Positions 27,218 to 36,739 are shown, numbered from the stretch's first letter. The stretch is DNA of 64,000 nucleotides from an uncultured Paracoccaceae bacterium (GCA_947497985.1 CANMIX010000010.1:118670-182669); one strand, 5' to 3'. Program-made: numbers and translations. The notes: generated from the letters alone by a model not told the origin.

Positions 27218-27547
27218 TTACGCCGGGTTGAAGTCTGGGTCTGATTGAATTTCGTCCATTGCGACGCTGACTTCTTCCGTCATTTTTTGATGCAGTTCTG
27301 CATCGGGAATCCGACCTCTGAGATCTCTCTTGAGGCGGTTCAAAAAGTCATCGTGGCCAGGTTCTTGAAGATCGCTTAGTGCGATGTGTTTTGCATATTT
27401 TTCAGCGTCTTCTCGGCTCATCCCAAGGCTACGGGCGACCCAAAGCGCAACCCGCCGACAGGCACGTGCAGTGGCGGCAAATTTCAGGTTTTCGTCATGT
27501 GCGAACTTGTTTTCAAAGGCGGCTTCGCGCTCGTCAAATGTTGTCAT
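27218..27547 (-). CDS. DUF1476 (ATPase inhibitor zeta-type) protein, copy B
   Basis: 109 residues, second copy of the zeta-inhibitor family. The N terminus is close to the family pattern (MTTFDEREAAFENKFAHDEN), and an acidic region with EPGHDDFLNRLKRDLRG matches the usual EEAGDED place. The core ARRNKLLGLW motif is replaced by ARACRRVALWVARSLG. So copy B keeps the inhibitory N terminus while copy A keeps the core, which suggests divergence of function. AGGAGCT precedes the ATG. The gene sits divergently from purC, as in many Rhodobacteraceae. Confidence 0.8.
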   Translation of the reverse strand: MTTFDEREAAFENKFAHDENLKFAATARACRRVALWVARSLGMSREDAEKYAKHIALSDLQEPGHDDFLNRLKRDLRGRIPDAELHQKMTEEVSVAMDEIQSDPDFNPA

Positions 27548-27839
27548 TCAGCTCCTCCTAAAAAGTAAAATCCATCCAAAATCTGAGAGGTTTTCTGCTG
27601 CGCATAAATGCAGCACGGCCCTCAAACGACGGGGATTGCCCCTTAAGGAACGGCCCCGTTCTAGTTATGTATTTTAAAATTTGTCGGTTTCTAGGGGTGC
27701 GTGCTCACTCAAAAACCGGGGTTGAGGCCTCTGAACGCGGCGGATTGGCCTGCAAATCTTGCGATAGGCGGGGGCTTGCACTATGAGGGCGTCACACCGG
27801 GAGGAGATTCCCGCAGTTTCAACCTCCGAAAGGCTGTCC

Positions 27840-28601
27840 ATGGCGCGTCGCAAGAAAATCTATGAAGGTAAAGCAAAGACTTTGTACGAAGGCCCTGAGC
27901 CGGGTACGATCGTCCAGTACTTCAAGGATGATGCTACAGCCTTTAATGCTGAAAAGCATGACATTATCGAAGGTAAAGGTGTTCTGAACAACATCTTGAG
28001 CGAGTTTTTCATGCTCGGCCTTGGCCAGATCGGAGTTCCGACTCATTTCCTGAAGCGTTTGAACATGCGTGAACAGCTGGTGCGCAGCTGTGAGATTGTT
28101 CCGCTGGAAGTGATCGTGCGCAACTATGCCGCCGGGTCCATGTCCAAACGCCTTGGCATCGACGAGGGTACGCAATTGCCGCGCCCCATTGTGGAATATT
28201 GCTACAAAGACGACGCCCTGGGCGATCCGCTGGTCAGCGAAGAGCATATCGCGGCCTTTGGTTGGGCCAGCCAGCAGGATATGGACGATATCCTGAGCCT
28301 TGCGCTGCGGGTGAATGACTTCCTGTCGGGTGTCTTCCTGGCCGTTGGCATTCGTCTGGTAGATTTCAAAATCGAAATCGGCCGTGTGTACGAAGGCGAC
28401 TTCCAGCGATTGGTTGTTGCGGATGAAATCAGCCCAGACAGCTGCCGCCTGTGGGATATCAAGACCGGCCAAAAGCTGGACAAGGACGTGTTCCGTCGCG
28501 ATCTGGGCAGTTTGACTGACGCCTACAGCGAAGTGGCGCGCCGTCTGGGGGTTATGCCAAACAACCCGCCCACGCCCGGCAAGCCGACGCTGGTGAATTA
28601 A
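27840..28601 (+). CDS. purC: Phosphoribosylaminoimidazole-succinocarboxamide synthase
   Basis: 253 residues from the ATG at 27840 ([20 protein letters not shown]), the standard size; the upstream frame has no family match. It joins CAIR with aspartate using ATP to give SAICAR. Typical blocks are [53 protein letters not shown] and [12 protein letters not shown]. It is first in the order purC-purS-purQ but has its own terminator, so it is not necessarily co-transcribed. Confidence 0.97.
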   Translation: MARRKKIYEGKAKTLYEGPEPGTIVQYFKDDATAFNAEKHDIIEGKGVLNNILSEFFMLGLGQIGVPTHFLKRLNMREQLVRSCEIVPLEVIVRNYAAGSMSKRLGIDEGTQLPRPIVEYCYKDDALGDPLVSEEHIAAFGWASQQDMDDILSLALRVNDFLSGVFLAVGIRLVDFKIEIGRVYEGDFQRLVVADEISPDSCRLWDIKTGQKLDKDVFRRDLGSLTDAYSEVARRLGVMPNNPPTPGKPTLVN

Positions 28602-28608
28602 TTTCCTA

Positions 28609-28639
28609 AACCTGCCCGTCAATTGGCTGGCAGGTTTTT
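28609..28639 (+). terminator. Rho-independent terminator after purC
   Basis: AACCTGCC (28609-28616) pairs with GGCAGGTT (28629-28636) across a 12-nt loop, followed by a T run that starts inside the arm (TTTTT). Confidence 0.85.
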
Positions 28640-28710
28640 GCTATTGTGAACAAGATAAAACGCCGGGCTGACTGCTGGTCGGGCGCGCTGAGAAGCCAAA
28701 GGAAAATGCA

Positions 28711-28941
28711 ATGAAAGCACGTGTGCATGTAATGCTGAAAAACGGGGTTCTGGATCCGCAGGGCGAGGCCGTTCGTCACGCATTGGGAGCTATGGGCTTT
28801 GACAAGGTTGAAGGTGTGCGTCAGGGCAAGGTGATCGATCTGGATCTGGCCGAAGGTGCAACCGAAGCGGATGTGACCGAGATGTGCGAAAAGCTGCTCG
28901 CCAATACCGTGATTGAATCCTACAGCATCGAGACGCTGTGA
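28711..28941 (+). CDS. purS: FGAM synthase subunit PurS
   Basis: 76 residues. It is the small bridging subunit of the PurSQL complex that makes FGAM from FGAR and glutamine-derived ammonia. [20 protein letters not shown] and [17 protein letters not shown] are family-typical. AAAGGAAA precedes the ATG. The stop overlaps the purQ start (TGATG). The purL subunit gene is not in the window. Confidence 0.95.
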   Translation: MKARVHVMLKNGVLDPQGEAVRHALGAMGFDKVEGVRQGKVIDLDLAEGATEADVTEMCEKLLANTVIESYSIETL

Positions 28942-29609
28942 TGAAGGCGGCGGTTCTCGTATTTCCGGGTTCCAACTGTGACCGCGATCTGGCGGTTGCG
29001 TTTGAACAAGCTGGTTTCGATGTCTCCATGGTCTGGCACAAAGACAGCGCACTTCCCGAAGGTGTTGATATTGTTGGCGTTCCGGGTGGATTCTCCTACG
29101 GAGATTACCTGCGTTGCGGTGCGATTGCAGCACAATCGCCGATTTGTCAGGCGCTGGCCGAGCACACCAATCGCGGTGGCTATGCGTTGGGTGTCTGCAA
29201 CGGGTTTCAGGTTCTGACCGAGACTGGCATCTTGCCGGGCGCGTTGCTGCGCAATGCGGGTCTGAAATATATCTGCAAGACCGTGGATCTGAAGGTTGCA
29301 ACCTCGGACAGTGTCTTTACCCAAGGCTATAACGCAGGCGATGTGATCGGTATCCCGATTGCGCACCACGATGGCAATTATTTTGCCGATGATGCGACCA
29401 TCGCAGCACTGCACGATCAGGATCGTGTTGCGTTTACTTATGGTGACAATCCAAACGGGTCACGGGATGACATCGCCGGGATCCTGTCAGACAACCGTCG
29501 CGTGCTGGGTATGATGCCACACCCGGAACGGGCTGCGGACGACGGCCATGGCGGCACCGATGGCACGGCGATGTTCCGCGCACTTGCGGGAATGTTGGCA
29601 GAGGCCTGA
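28941..29609 (+). CDS. purQ: FGAM synthase glutaminase subunit PurQ
   Basis: 222 residues from ATG 28941; a GTG 3 nt upstream is also possible. It is a class I glutamine amidotransferase that supplies ammonia to PurL. The nucleophile Cys lies in [13 protein letters not shown] (about residue 87). The His and Glu of the triad are in [15 protein letters not shown] (about 195-209). FPGSNCDRD near the N terminus is the PurQ signature. The start overlaps the purS stop, so the two are coupled. The sensor kinase gene begins 36 nt further. Confidence 0.96.
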   Translation: MKAAVLVFPGSNCDRDLAVAFEQAGFDVSMVWHKDSALPEGVDIVGVPGGFSYGDYLRCGAIAAQSPICQALAEHTNRGGYALGVCNGFQVLTETGILPGALLRNAGLKYICKTVDLKVATSDSVFTQGYNAGDVIGIPIAHHDGNYFADDATIAALHDQDRVAFTYGDNPNGSRDDIAGILSDNRRVLGMMPHPERAADDGHGGTDGTAMFRALAGMLAEA

Positions 29610-29645
29610 CTTGTGCTGGGGCGGCGGCGGATCTAGAATCCGAAT

Positions 29646-31433
29646 ATGTCTGTCACGCCTAAACGCACAGCGCCCAAAAGCGCCAGTCCCAAGCGACCGC
29701 GCGCGCGGTCGCGCACAATTTCATGGCGCGTGCGCCTTGTGCTGTTCCTGTTTGTGTTGGCTGGGGCAGCAACAATCTGGCAAACCAATCGCAGTCTGAC
29801 CAACCGGTTTACGGAGACAACCCGCAACCGGGCCGAACTGCGGCTTGCGTTATATTCTGGCAACCTGGTCAGCGAGTTGCGTCGCCATGCAATTGTGCCG
29901 CAGCTTTTGGCACGCGACCAACTGCTGATTTCGGCGCTGCAATCCAATGATTTCTCCCTTTCGACCCAGCGTCTGATCTCCTTTGTTGAGGAAATCGGCG
30001 CGGCCTCTATCTTCATGCTTGCCAAGGACGGGCGCACGGTCGCAGCAACGGACCGCAACCGGTTGGGTGAAAACCATCGCAACGCGCCCTATTTCATCGA
30101 TGCGGTGCGCTCTAACGCCACTGTCTTTTCGGTGATCCCTCGGGAAGTGGCTGGATATCGGTTCACCTATTCGCGTCGGATCGTGGATGCGTCGGGGGTG
30201 CTGGGCGCAATTGTGGTTGAGGTTGATCTGCAGAAGTTTGAACGCGCTTGGGCGGGGATTTCGGATGCGGTGATGGTCAGCGACAGCACCGGCACCATTG
30301 TTCTGGCCACGGAATCGCGTTGGCGCGGCCTGTCTGAAACGGATGCGTTGCAACAACAGACCCCGGAGGGCGCCATTCAGCGTGCGATCCGGGCAACCAC
30401 CGATTGGACTGCTTTGCCGCCCGACGCCTATCTGCAAGGTGAGGCGGTGATGCGTCTGGAAAGCCGGATCCCGTTTCGCGGCTGGCGGATGACCAGTTTC
30501 ACCACCTATGCCTCGATCCGGGAGAAGGTGAATGCGGTTCTGGCGCTTGAAATCATGGGATTCGCGCTACTTTTGGCTTTGGCGTTCTATGCGCTCAGCC
30601 GCAAGACCGCCTTGCGCATGGCTTTGTTTCAACGGGAGTCGGCAGAGCTTCGCGTATTGAACAACCGGCTCCAGCGGGAAATTGCCGAGCGTGAACGCAT
30701 GCAACAAAGCCTTGAAGTGGCCGAACAAAGCCTTGCGCAAAGTTCGAAACTGGCCGCACTTGGCGAAATGTCGGCCGCTGTCAGTCACGAGCTGAACCAG
30801 CCCTTGGCGGCGATGAAAACTTACCTGGCGGGCGCGCGTTTGCTGCTGAATAGAAACCGCCCCGACGAGGCGCTGGCGTCATTTGGGCGGATTGATGATC
30901 TGATCGAACGGATGGGCGCAATTACCCGTCAGTTGAAATCATACGCGCGCAAGGGGGGCGACACGTTTAGCCCTGTAAACTTGGGCGATGCGCTGGCGTC
31001 ATCCCTGTCGATGATGGAGCCGCAACTGCGCGAACGGCATGTGAAAATTGGTCGTATCCTGCCCGAAGACCCAGTCTTTGTGATGGGGGATCAGATGCGG
31101 ATTGAACAGGTGATGGTGAACCTGCTGCGCAATGCAATTGATGCCACCAAATCGGTTGACGACCCTGAGGTGGAAATCATCCTCGCCGCCGGCGAGACGG
31201 CAACCCTGTCGGTGCGCGACAATGGCACTGGGATCACCGACTACGACAACCTGTTTGAACCCTTCTACACGACCAAACAGGCGGGTGAGGGGGTTGGGCT
31301 GGGGCTTGCCATCTCCTCTGGGATCGTGAACGACCTTGGGGGAAGGCTCACAGCGCGCAACGGGGAAACCGGTGGCGCTGTGTTCGAGATGCAATTGCCG
31401 ATCCTGCTGGATGGGATCGAGGCTGCGGAATAG
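29646..31433 (+). CDS. dctB: DctB-type sensor histidine kinase
   Basis: 595 residues. A basic N terminus is followed by TM1 (about 30-47), a periplasmic double-PAS-like sensor (about 48-298, with FVEEIGAASIFMLAKDGRTV and YRFTYSRRIVD), TM2 (about 300-318), a coiled coil and the kinase core. The phospho-acceptor His is in SHELNQPLAAMKTYL (about residue 381). ATP-binding boxes are present: N (MVNLLRNAIDA), G1 (VRDNGTGI) and G2 (GVGLGLAISSGI). It senses C4-dicarboxylates in relatives and phosphorylates the next gene product. No dctPQM transport genes are within the window. Confidence 0.88.
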   Translation: MSVTPKRTAPKSASPKRPRARSRTISWRVRLVLFLFVLAGAATIWQTNRSLTNRFTETTRNRAELRLALYSGNLVSELRRHAIVPQLLARDQLLISALQSNDFSLSTQRLISFVEEIGAASIFMLAKDGRTVAATDRNRLGENHRNAPYFIDAVRSNATVFSVIPREVAGYRFTYSRRIVDASGVLGAIVVEVDLQKFERAWAGISDAVMVSDSTGTIVLATESRWRGLSETDALQQQTPEGAIQRAIRATTDWTALPPDAYLQGEAVMRLESRIPFRGWRMTSFTTYASIREKVNAVLALEIMGFALLLALAFYALSRKTALRMALFQRESAELRVLNNRLQREIAERERMQQSLEVAEQSLAQSSKLAALGEMSAAVSHELNQPLAAMKTYLAGARLLLNRNRPDEALASFGRIDDLIERMGAITRQLKSYARKGGDTFSPVNLGDALASSLSMMEPQLRERHVKIGRILPEDPVFVMGDQMRIEQVMVNLLRNAIDATKSVDDPEVEIILAAGETATLSVRDNGTGITDYDNLFEPFYTTKQAGEGVGLGLAISSGIVNDLGGRLTARNGETGGAVFEMQLPILLDGIEAAE

Positions 31434-31460
31434 CAGCGTGATAAAAGGAAAGGGCGCGTT

Positions 31461-32798
31461 ATGGCACAGGCCATGAAAATAGCGATTGTCGATGATGAAA
31501 AGGACATGCGCCAATCGATCAGTCAATGGTTGGCGTTGTCGGGCTATGACACCGAGACCTTTGCCAGCGCCGAGGACGCGCTGAAGGAATTGGGGCCGGA
31601 TTACCCGGGCATCGTCATTTCTGACATCAAGATGCCGGGCATGGATGGGATGCAATTCCTGAAAAAGCTGATGGGCAATGACAGCGCCTTGCCGGTGATC
31701 ATGATCACGGGTCACGGCGATGTGCCGATGGCCGTTGAGGCGATGCGGGTTGGTGCGTTTGATTTCCTGGAAAAACCCTTCAATCCGGATCGGATGTCCG
31801 AACTGGCGAAAAAGGCGAGCAATGCACGCCGTCTGACGCTGGATAATCGGGTACTGCGCCGGGAGCTGTCCGATGGCGGGCAAATCATGAAGAAACTGAT
31901 CGGCTCTAGCCCGGTGATGGATCGCCTGCGCGAAGACATTCTGGATCTGGGGCAGGCCGATGGGCATGTGCTGATCGACGGCGAGACTGGGACCGGCAAA
32001 ACCCTGGTGGCGCACGCGCTGCATGCGGTGGGCAGCCGTGCCGGTAAGAAATTCGTGCTGATCTCCTGTGCTGCCTTTGAAGAAGACGCGCTGGCGAAAC
32101 GTTTGTTTGGTCCGATGCTACCCGAAGACAGCATGTTGCCCGCAATCGAGGAAGCTCGCGGCGGTACCCTGGTGTTAGAAGACATCGATGCGCTGAGCGA
32201 GGCGTTGCAGGCCAAATTGCTGAACGTGATCAACGAACAGGGCATCCCGGGCGAGACGCGGATCGTCGGGATCTCAAACCTGCAGGAAGCGGGCAAGACC
32301 TGCGAAGACATTCTGCGTCCGGATTTGTTCTATCGCCTGGCCGCGCTGCGCATCACTGTGCCGCCATTGCGCCAACGTGGTGAGGACATCCTGACGCTGT
32401 TCACCCGTCTCAGCGAACAGTTCGCCGAGGAATATGGATGTGAGACACCGCAGGTCACCGCCCAGGAAGCCGCGCAATTGTTGCAGGCCCCTTGGCCCGG
32501 TAACGTGCGTCAGTTGATCAATATCGCCGAACGTGCGGTCCTGCAGGCACGTCGAGGGTCAGGCACCATTGCGTCTCTCCTGATGTCGGACCACGAAGAG
32601 ATGCAGCCGGTGATGACTACTGAAGGCAAGCCGCTGAAAGAATATGTGGAAGCTTTTGAACGGATGTTGATCGACAACACTATGCGCCGCCACAAAGGCT
32701 CAATCGCCAGCGTGATGGAGGAGTTGTGCCTGCCGCGCCGGACCTTGAATGAGAAGATGGCGAAATATGGTCTGCAACGGTCCGATTACCTGGGCTGA
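31461..32798 (+). CDS. dctD: DctD-type response regulator lacking GAFTGA
   Basis: 445 residues. The receiver domain (about 5-120) has DDE, the phospho-Asp in ISDIKMPGMDGM and the Lys in LEKPFNP. The AAA+ domain (about 145-370) keeps Walker A (GETGTGKTLVA) and a Walker B-like GGTLVLEDIDAL. The sigma-54-binding GAFTGA loop is absent: where LFGHxxGAFTGA should be, it reads RLFGPMLPEDSML. A Fis-type helix-turn-helix closes the protein (RRHKGSIASVMEELCLPRRT). So it cannot be a normal sigma-54 activator. It is 27 nt after dctB. Partner and target genes are not visible. Confidence 0.85.
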   Translation: MAQAMKIAIVDDEKDMRQSISQWLALSGYDTETFASAEDALKELGPDYPGIVISDIKMPGMDGMQFLKKLMGNDSALPVIMITGHGDVPMAVEAMRVGAFDFLEKPFNPDRMSELAKKASNARRLTLDNRVLRRELSDGGQIMKKLIGSSPVMDRLREDILDLGQADGHVLIDGETGTGKTLVAHALHAVGSRAGKKFVLISCAAFEEDALAKRLFGPMLPEDSMLPAIEEARGGTLVLEDIDALSEALQAKLLNVINEQGIPGETRIVGISNLQEAGKTCEDILRPDLFYRLAALRITVPPLRQRGEDILTLFTRLSEQFAEEYGCETPQVTAQEAAQLLQAPWPGNVRQLINIAERAVLQARRGSGTIASLLMSDHEEMQPVMTTEGKPLKEYVEAFERMLIDNTMRRHKGSIASVMEELCLPRRTLNEKMAKYGLQRSDYLG

Positions 32799-32821
32799 TT
32801 TTTGGACAAATGACATTTGCG

Positions 32822-32858
32822 CGACATCCTCACGCCCGTGGGGGTGTCGTCGTTTTTT
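32822..32858 (+). terminator. Rho-independent terminator after dctD
   Basis: CGACATCCTCAC (32822-32833) pairs with GTGGGGGTGTCG (32838-32849) around a GCCC loop, with two G-U pairs, followed by TCG and six T residues. Confidence 0.85.
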
Positions 32859-33395
32859 GATTAAAATGCCGTAAAATACCAAAGAATCTGCGCCCTTAGG
32901 CAAATTTGATTAGCGAATTCTTTAAAGTTTCATGCAAATCGTGGGTTTCGCTGAGACCTATGAAGAATGCCCATTGTCATTACCTATCCACAGGTCTTAT
33001 GTTGGTAAAACGAGGATGAGCCTCACTTGGGCTCCCTCAGAGATGAGATTCGCTGCTTCGGGCTTTTGTCCGGCCACAGCCGAGAAAGACCAAGCAGAGT
33101 GATAAGCTTCGTGACTGCGAAGCGATTTAGCAACCTGATCCAGCGACGTTGGTACAGGCAATTAATGGCAGGGCCACATGCTGTGCACCTGTCGGAGAAG
33201 AAACGCGATGACGCGCGCGCGAGCGAAGAGCATAGAGGCAGTGACGCTGGGGACCGAAACGGCCCAGGCTGCGCTCTATTCTGCGCCGCACTCCATCGCC
33301 CAGACCAGACGCCCCCCCAGACATTTGCACCCCATTGATGATACACGTGATCATATACGGGGCCGCGTTGCGCGCGGGCGGCGCATCAAGGAAAC
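32859..33395 (+). other. Long untranslated leader region before rne
   Basis: 537 bp after the dctD terminator without a supported gene. A perfect hairpin GCTTCG-N6-CGAAGC stands at 33106-33123, and several G+C-rich pairings are possible between 33240 and 33390. In E. coli the rne mRNA has a structured leader of about 360 nt by which RNase E controls its own mRNA decay; a leader of similar purpose is inferred here. The first 150 bp should hold the promoter. Short frames across the region are shadows. Confidence 0.45.
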
Positions 33396-36300
33396 ATGGC
33401 AAAGAAGATGCTTATCGATGCCACCCACGCGGAAGAAACCCGCGTCGTGGTGGTCGACGGAAACAAGGTTGAGGAATTCGACTTTGAATCTGAAAACAAA
33501 CGCCAGCTTGCTGGCAACATTTATCTGGCAAAAGTAACACGGGTTGAACCGTCGCTTCAGGCGGCCTTTGTCGATTATGGCGGAAACCGTCACGGCTTTC
33601 TGGCCTTTTCGGAAATTCACCCGGATTACTACCAGATCCCGGTCGCCGACCGCGAAGCGCTCATGGAAGAAGAGCGCGCCTATGCTGAAGCGCAGCGTCA
33701 AAAGGACGAGGAAGAGGACAACAAACCCTCTAAATCGCGTCGCAAACGCAGCAACAAGTCGAAGGCCCAGAAAACCACATCGGCTGATGTGGTCGAAACC
33801 AAGGATGTCACCGAGGAGCTGAAAGAGACAGCGCCTGCGGGATCTGAGATTTCGGGTATGGAGACCATTGATTTGACCGACGAGGCCGAGACCTCGGTCG
33901 AGCAAGTCGCGGACCTTCCCGAAAATGGCGCCGATGCAGCGCCTGCGACGGACGCATCGGTTGAAGAGACGAGTGAGGCTGTAGAAGCCGCACCTGTTGA
34001 AGAAGCTGACACTGCGGCAGAAGACGTAACGACCGAAACTCCGGTTGAGGCCGAAGAGGCTGCTGCTGAACCGTCCGAGCCTGCTGTTGAGAGCGCATCT
34101 GAGGTTCAAGAGGCCGAAACTGAAGAGGCTGCCGCTGAAGACACGGCAGCTGAGGCCCCCGAAACAGCAACAGAAGCTGCCGCGACTGAGACTGCGGACG
34201 CTACTGCTGCCTCTGATGAGGGCGAGGCGCAGGCCGACACTGCAAAAGGTGATGAGCCTGAGGAAACAGAGGTCGTCAAAGACGATGCCGCATCCAAGGA
34301 TGACAGCATTGAATCCGTGGCCGATGAAGATGACAGCGAAGACATTCGCCCGGCGCGCAAACCACGTCCGCGTCGCTATAAGATCCAAGAAGTCATCAAG
34401 GTCCGTCAGGTTCTGCTGGTCCAGGTTGTTAAAGAAGAGCGTGGCAACAAAGGCGCCGCACTCACCACCTATCTGTCGCTCGCCGGACGCTATTGCGTTC
34501 TGATGCCAAACACCGCCCGTGGTGGTGGTATCTCGCGCAAGATCACAAATGCCGTTGACCGTAAGAAGCTGAAAGAAATCGCCACTGAAATGGACGTGCC
34601 CTCGGGCGCAGGTCTGATCATTCGAACGGCGGGTGCCAAGCGCACCAAGGCCGAAGTGAAGCGCGATTATGAATATCTGCAACGTCTCTGGGAACAGATC
34701 CGCGAGCTGACGCTGAAATCGATTGCGCCTGCCAAGATCTATGAAGAGGGCGATCTGATCAAACGTTCTATCCGCGACCTTTATAATCGCGAGATTGACG
34801 AAGTTCTGGTCGAAGGCGAACGCGGTTACCGCATCGCCAAGGACTTCATGAAAATGATCATGCCGTCCCACGCCAAAAACGTGAAAAACTACCTGGAAAC
34901 CCTGCCGTTGTTCGCGCGTTTCCAGGTGGAGAGCTACCTTGGTGGCATGTTCAATCCGACTGTGCAGCTGAAATCCGGCGGCTACATCGTGATTGGTGTG
35001 ACCGAAGCGCTGGTTGCGATTGACGTGAACTCGGGCCGTGCGACCAAGGAATCCTCGATCGAGGAAACCGCGCTCAAGACCAACCTGGAGGCTGCTGAAG
35101 AGGTGGCACGCCAGCTGCGTCTGCGGGACTTGGCCGGTCTGATCGTCATCGATTTCATCGATATGGACGAGCGCAAGAACAACACTGCCGTTGAAAAGCG
35201 GATGAAAGACAAGCTGAAGACAGATCGCGCCCGTATTCAGGTGGGCCGGATCTCTGGCTTTGGTCTGATGGAAATGTCCCGTCAGCGTCTGCGTCCCGGT
35301 ATGATCGAAGCGACAACCCAGCCCTGTCCGCATTGTCACGGCACAGGTTTGATCCGCTCGGACGACAGCCTATCCCTGTCGATCCTGCGTCAGATCGAGG
35401 AAGAGGGCACTCGTGGTCGTTCCCGTGAGGTTCTGGTGAAATGTCCTGTGGATGTTGCCAACTTCCTGATGAACAACAAACGTGAGCATATTGCCCAGAT
35501 CGAAGCGCGGTATGGCCTGTCGGTGCGCATCGAAGGCGACCCGCATCTGGTCAGCCCTGATTTCTCCATCGAGAAGTTCAAGACTGCGACCCGGTTTGTA
35601 CCAGCAGTCGAAGCACCTGTGGTCTCGGTCGATACGAAGATCATGGAAGAAGTTGACGCCGATGACGAAGAAGAAGTCGTCGAAGCTGAAGCGGTAAGCT
35701 CTGAGACGTCGGAAGATGGCGAAGAGACCAAGCCCAAGCGCCGTCGTCGTCGTCGTCGCCGCCGGAAGTCGTCAAGCTCTGAACAGGGCGAGGCGAATGG
35801 CACAGACGATCAGAACGGCGAGGGCCAGGACGACAACGCCGCTGATGGGGACGAGGCATCTGAAGGTGATGAGACCTCTGAAAGCGAAGTATCTGAGGAT
35901 GCGCCTAAAGAGGAAAAGAAATCCCGCAGCCGCAGTCGCAGCCGGTCCCGTCGTCGTAAGAAGGACGTCACGGCGGAAACCGCTGAGGCGAGCGAGGCTG
36001 ACGCCACAACTGCTGAAACTGAAACAGCCGAGGATGCGGTGGCTGCACCAGATGTAGCTGAGACCGCGGATGTTGCTGAAGCACCTGTGGCCGAAGTCGC
36101 AGATACCTCGGCTGATGCTGAAGCACCTGTGGCAGCGGAAGCTGCGCCGGTGGCAGAGGTCGAAACCGTTGAGGCGGAAGTTGATGTTCCGACCGAAGTA
36201 GCACCAGACGCACCGGTTGAGACTGTCTCTGAAACAACGGAATCAGCTGAACCTGCAGAGGTTGTTGAAGCCGAGGCAGAGCCTGTTGCGGAGGCTGAGG

Positions 36301-36452
36301 TCGCAGTACAAGACGCAGCTGCACCTGTTGATGAGACACCACCAGTAGAAGACACCGCCGTTGAGGAAGCGCCGGTTTTGGAAGCGGTGGGTGAACCCGC
36401 CGAACCCGAAAGCCCGCCCAAGCCTAAGCGGCGTGGATGGTGGTCCAAGTAA
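33396..36452 (+). CDS. rne: Ribonuclease E with large acidic insert
   Basis: 1018 residues. It is the degradosome endonuclease for mRNA decay and rRNA/tRNA processing. The S1 domain is split: AGNIYLAKVTRVEPSLQAAF (about 39-58) and, after a Glu/Ala-rich insert of about 240 residues (about 85-325), KEERGNKGAALTTYLSLAGR. The DNase I-like catalytic part has Asp in AIDVNSGRATK and VIDFIDMDERKN (about 543 and 587). The zinc link is CPHCHGTG (about 643). The C-terminal half is disordered: Arg stretches (KRRRRRRRRRK, SRSRSRSRRRKK), further acidic Ala/Glu/Val repeats, and a final KRRGWWSK matching the C-terminal GWW motif that binds PNPase in Caulobacter (from memory). Confidence 0.93.
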   Translation: MAKKMLIDATHAEETRVVVVDGNKVEEFDFESENKRQLAGNIYLAKVTRVEPSLQAAFVDYGGNRHGFLAFSEIHPDYYQIPVADREALMEEERAYAEAQRQKDEEEDNKPSKSRRKRSNKSKAQKTTSADVVETKDVTEELKETAPAGSEISGMETIDLTDEAETSVEQVADLPENGADAAPATDASVEETSEAVEAAPVEEADTAAEDVTTETPVEAEEAAAEPSEPAVESASEVQEAETEEAAAEDTAAEAPETATEAAATETADATAASDEGEAQADTAKGDEPEETEVVKDDAASKDDSIESVADEDDSEDIRPARKPRPRRYKIQEVIKVRQVLLVQVVKEERGNKGAALTTYLSLAGRYCVLMPNTARGGGISRKITNAVDRKKLKEIATEMDVPSGAGLIIRTAGAKRTKAEVKRDYEYLQRLWEQIRELTLKSIAPAKIYEEGDLIKRSIRDLYNREIDEVLVEGERGYRIAKDFMKMIMPSHAKNVKNYLETLPLFARFQVESYLGGMFNPTVQLKSGGYIVIGVTEALVAIDVNSGRATKESSIEETALKTNLEAAEEVARQLRLRDLAGLIVIDFIDMDERKNNTAVEKRMKDKLKTDRARIQVGRISGFGLMEMSRQRLRPGMIEATTQPCPHCHGTGLIRSDDSLSLSILRQIEEEGTRGRSREVLVKCPVDVANFLMNNKREHIAQIEARYGLSVRIEGDPHLVSPDFSIEKFKTATRFVPAVEAPVVSVDTKIMEEVDADDEEEVVEAEAVSSETSEDGEETKPKRRRRRRRRRKSSSSEQGEANGTDDQNGEGQDDNAADGDEASEGDETSESEVSEDAPKEEKKSRSRSRSRSRRRKKDVTAETAEASEADATTAETETAEDAVAAPDVAETADVAEAPVAEVADTSADAEAPVAAEAAPVAEVETVEAEVDVPTEVAPDAPVETVSETTESAEPAEVVEAEAEPVAEAEVAVQDAAAPVDETPPVEDTAVEEAPVLEAVGEPAEPESPPKPKRRGWWSK

Positions 36453-36461
36453 AACGAGAAA

Positions 36462-36487
36462 GGCGAGCCAGAGCGGCTCGCCTTTTT
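36462..36487 (+). terminator. Rho-independent terminator after rne
   Basis: GGCGAGCC (36462-36469) and GGCTCGCC (36475-36482) form a perfect 8-bp stem with a 5-nt loop, followed by TTTTT. Confidence 0.9.
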
Positions 36488-36505
36488 CAATTCAGGATCG
36501 GTTGT

Positions 36506-36739
36506 TTAGATCGATTTGCGAAGCCGATAGATTTGGTGGTCGGTGGCCTCATCAACGCCCAGGAATTCATGCCCCGCCTCGGCGCAGAAATGGGGCACAT
36601 CCACAATGGCTGCGGGATCATCTGCCAACAGCGTAAGAACCGCGCCAGGTTCCAAGGACTTCAATCGTTTGCGCGCCTTGAGCACGGGCAGGGGACACAA
36701 CAGCCCAATCGCGTCTAAAGTGTTGTTTTCATCAGTCAT
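36506..36739 (-). CDS. TusA/SirA-like sulfur carrier protein
   Basis: 77 residues. The family CPxP motif is in LDAIGLLCPLPVLKARKRLK (Cys at about residue 15), which carries persulfide sulfur in tRNA thiolation or other sulfur-transfer pathways. The rest (LADDPAAIVDVPHFCAEAGH) is standard for the YedF/TusA fold. It lies between the rne terminator and the divergent ccdA gene. Which sulfur pathway it serves cannot be told. Confidence 0.9.
   Translation of the reverse strand: MTDENNTLDAIGLLCPLPVLKARKRLKSLEPGAVLTLLADDPAAIVDVPHFCAEAGHEFLGVDEATDHQIYRLRKSI

Noticed and set aside
30999..32024. A 341-codon frame antisense to dctB and dctD
   Set aside because: His/Gln-rich shadow with no start signal.
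33351..35339. A 662-codon frame antisense to rne
   Set aside because: The plus-strand frame has the full RNase E catalytic motifs; the antisense frame is a product of G+C-rich codon bias.
33680..36400. Tandem DNA repeats or a CRISPR array in rne
   Set aside because: The repeats are protein-level Glu/Ala/Val low complexity with no regular unit or spacers.
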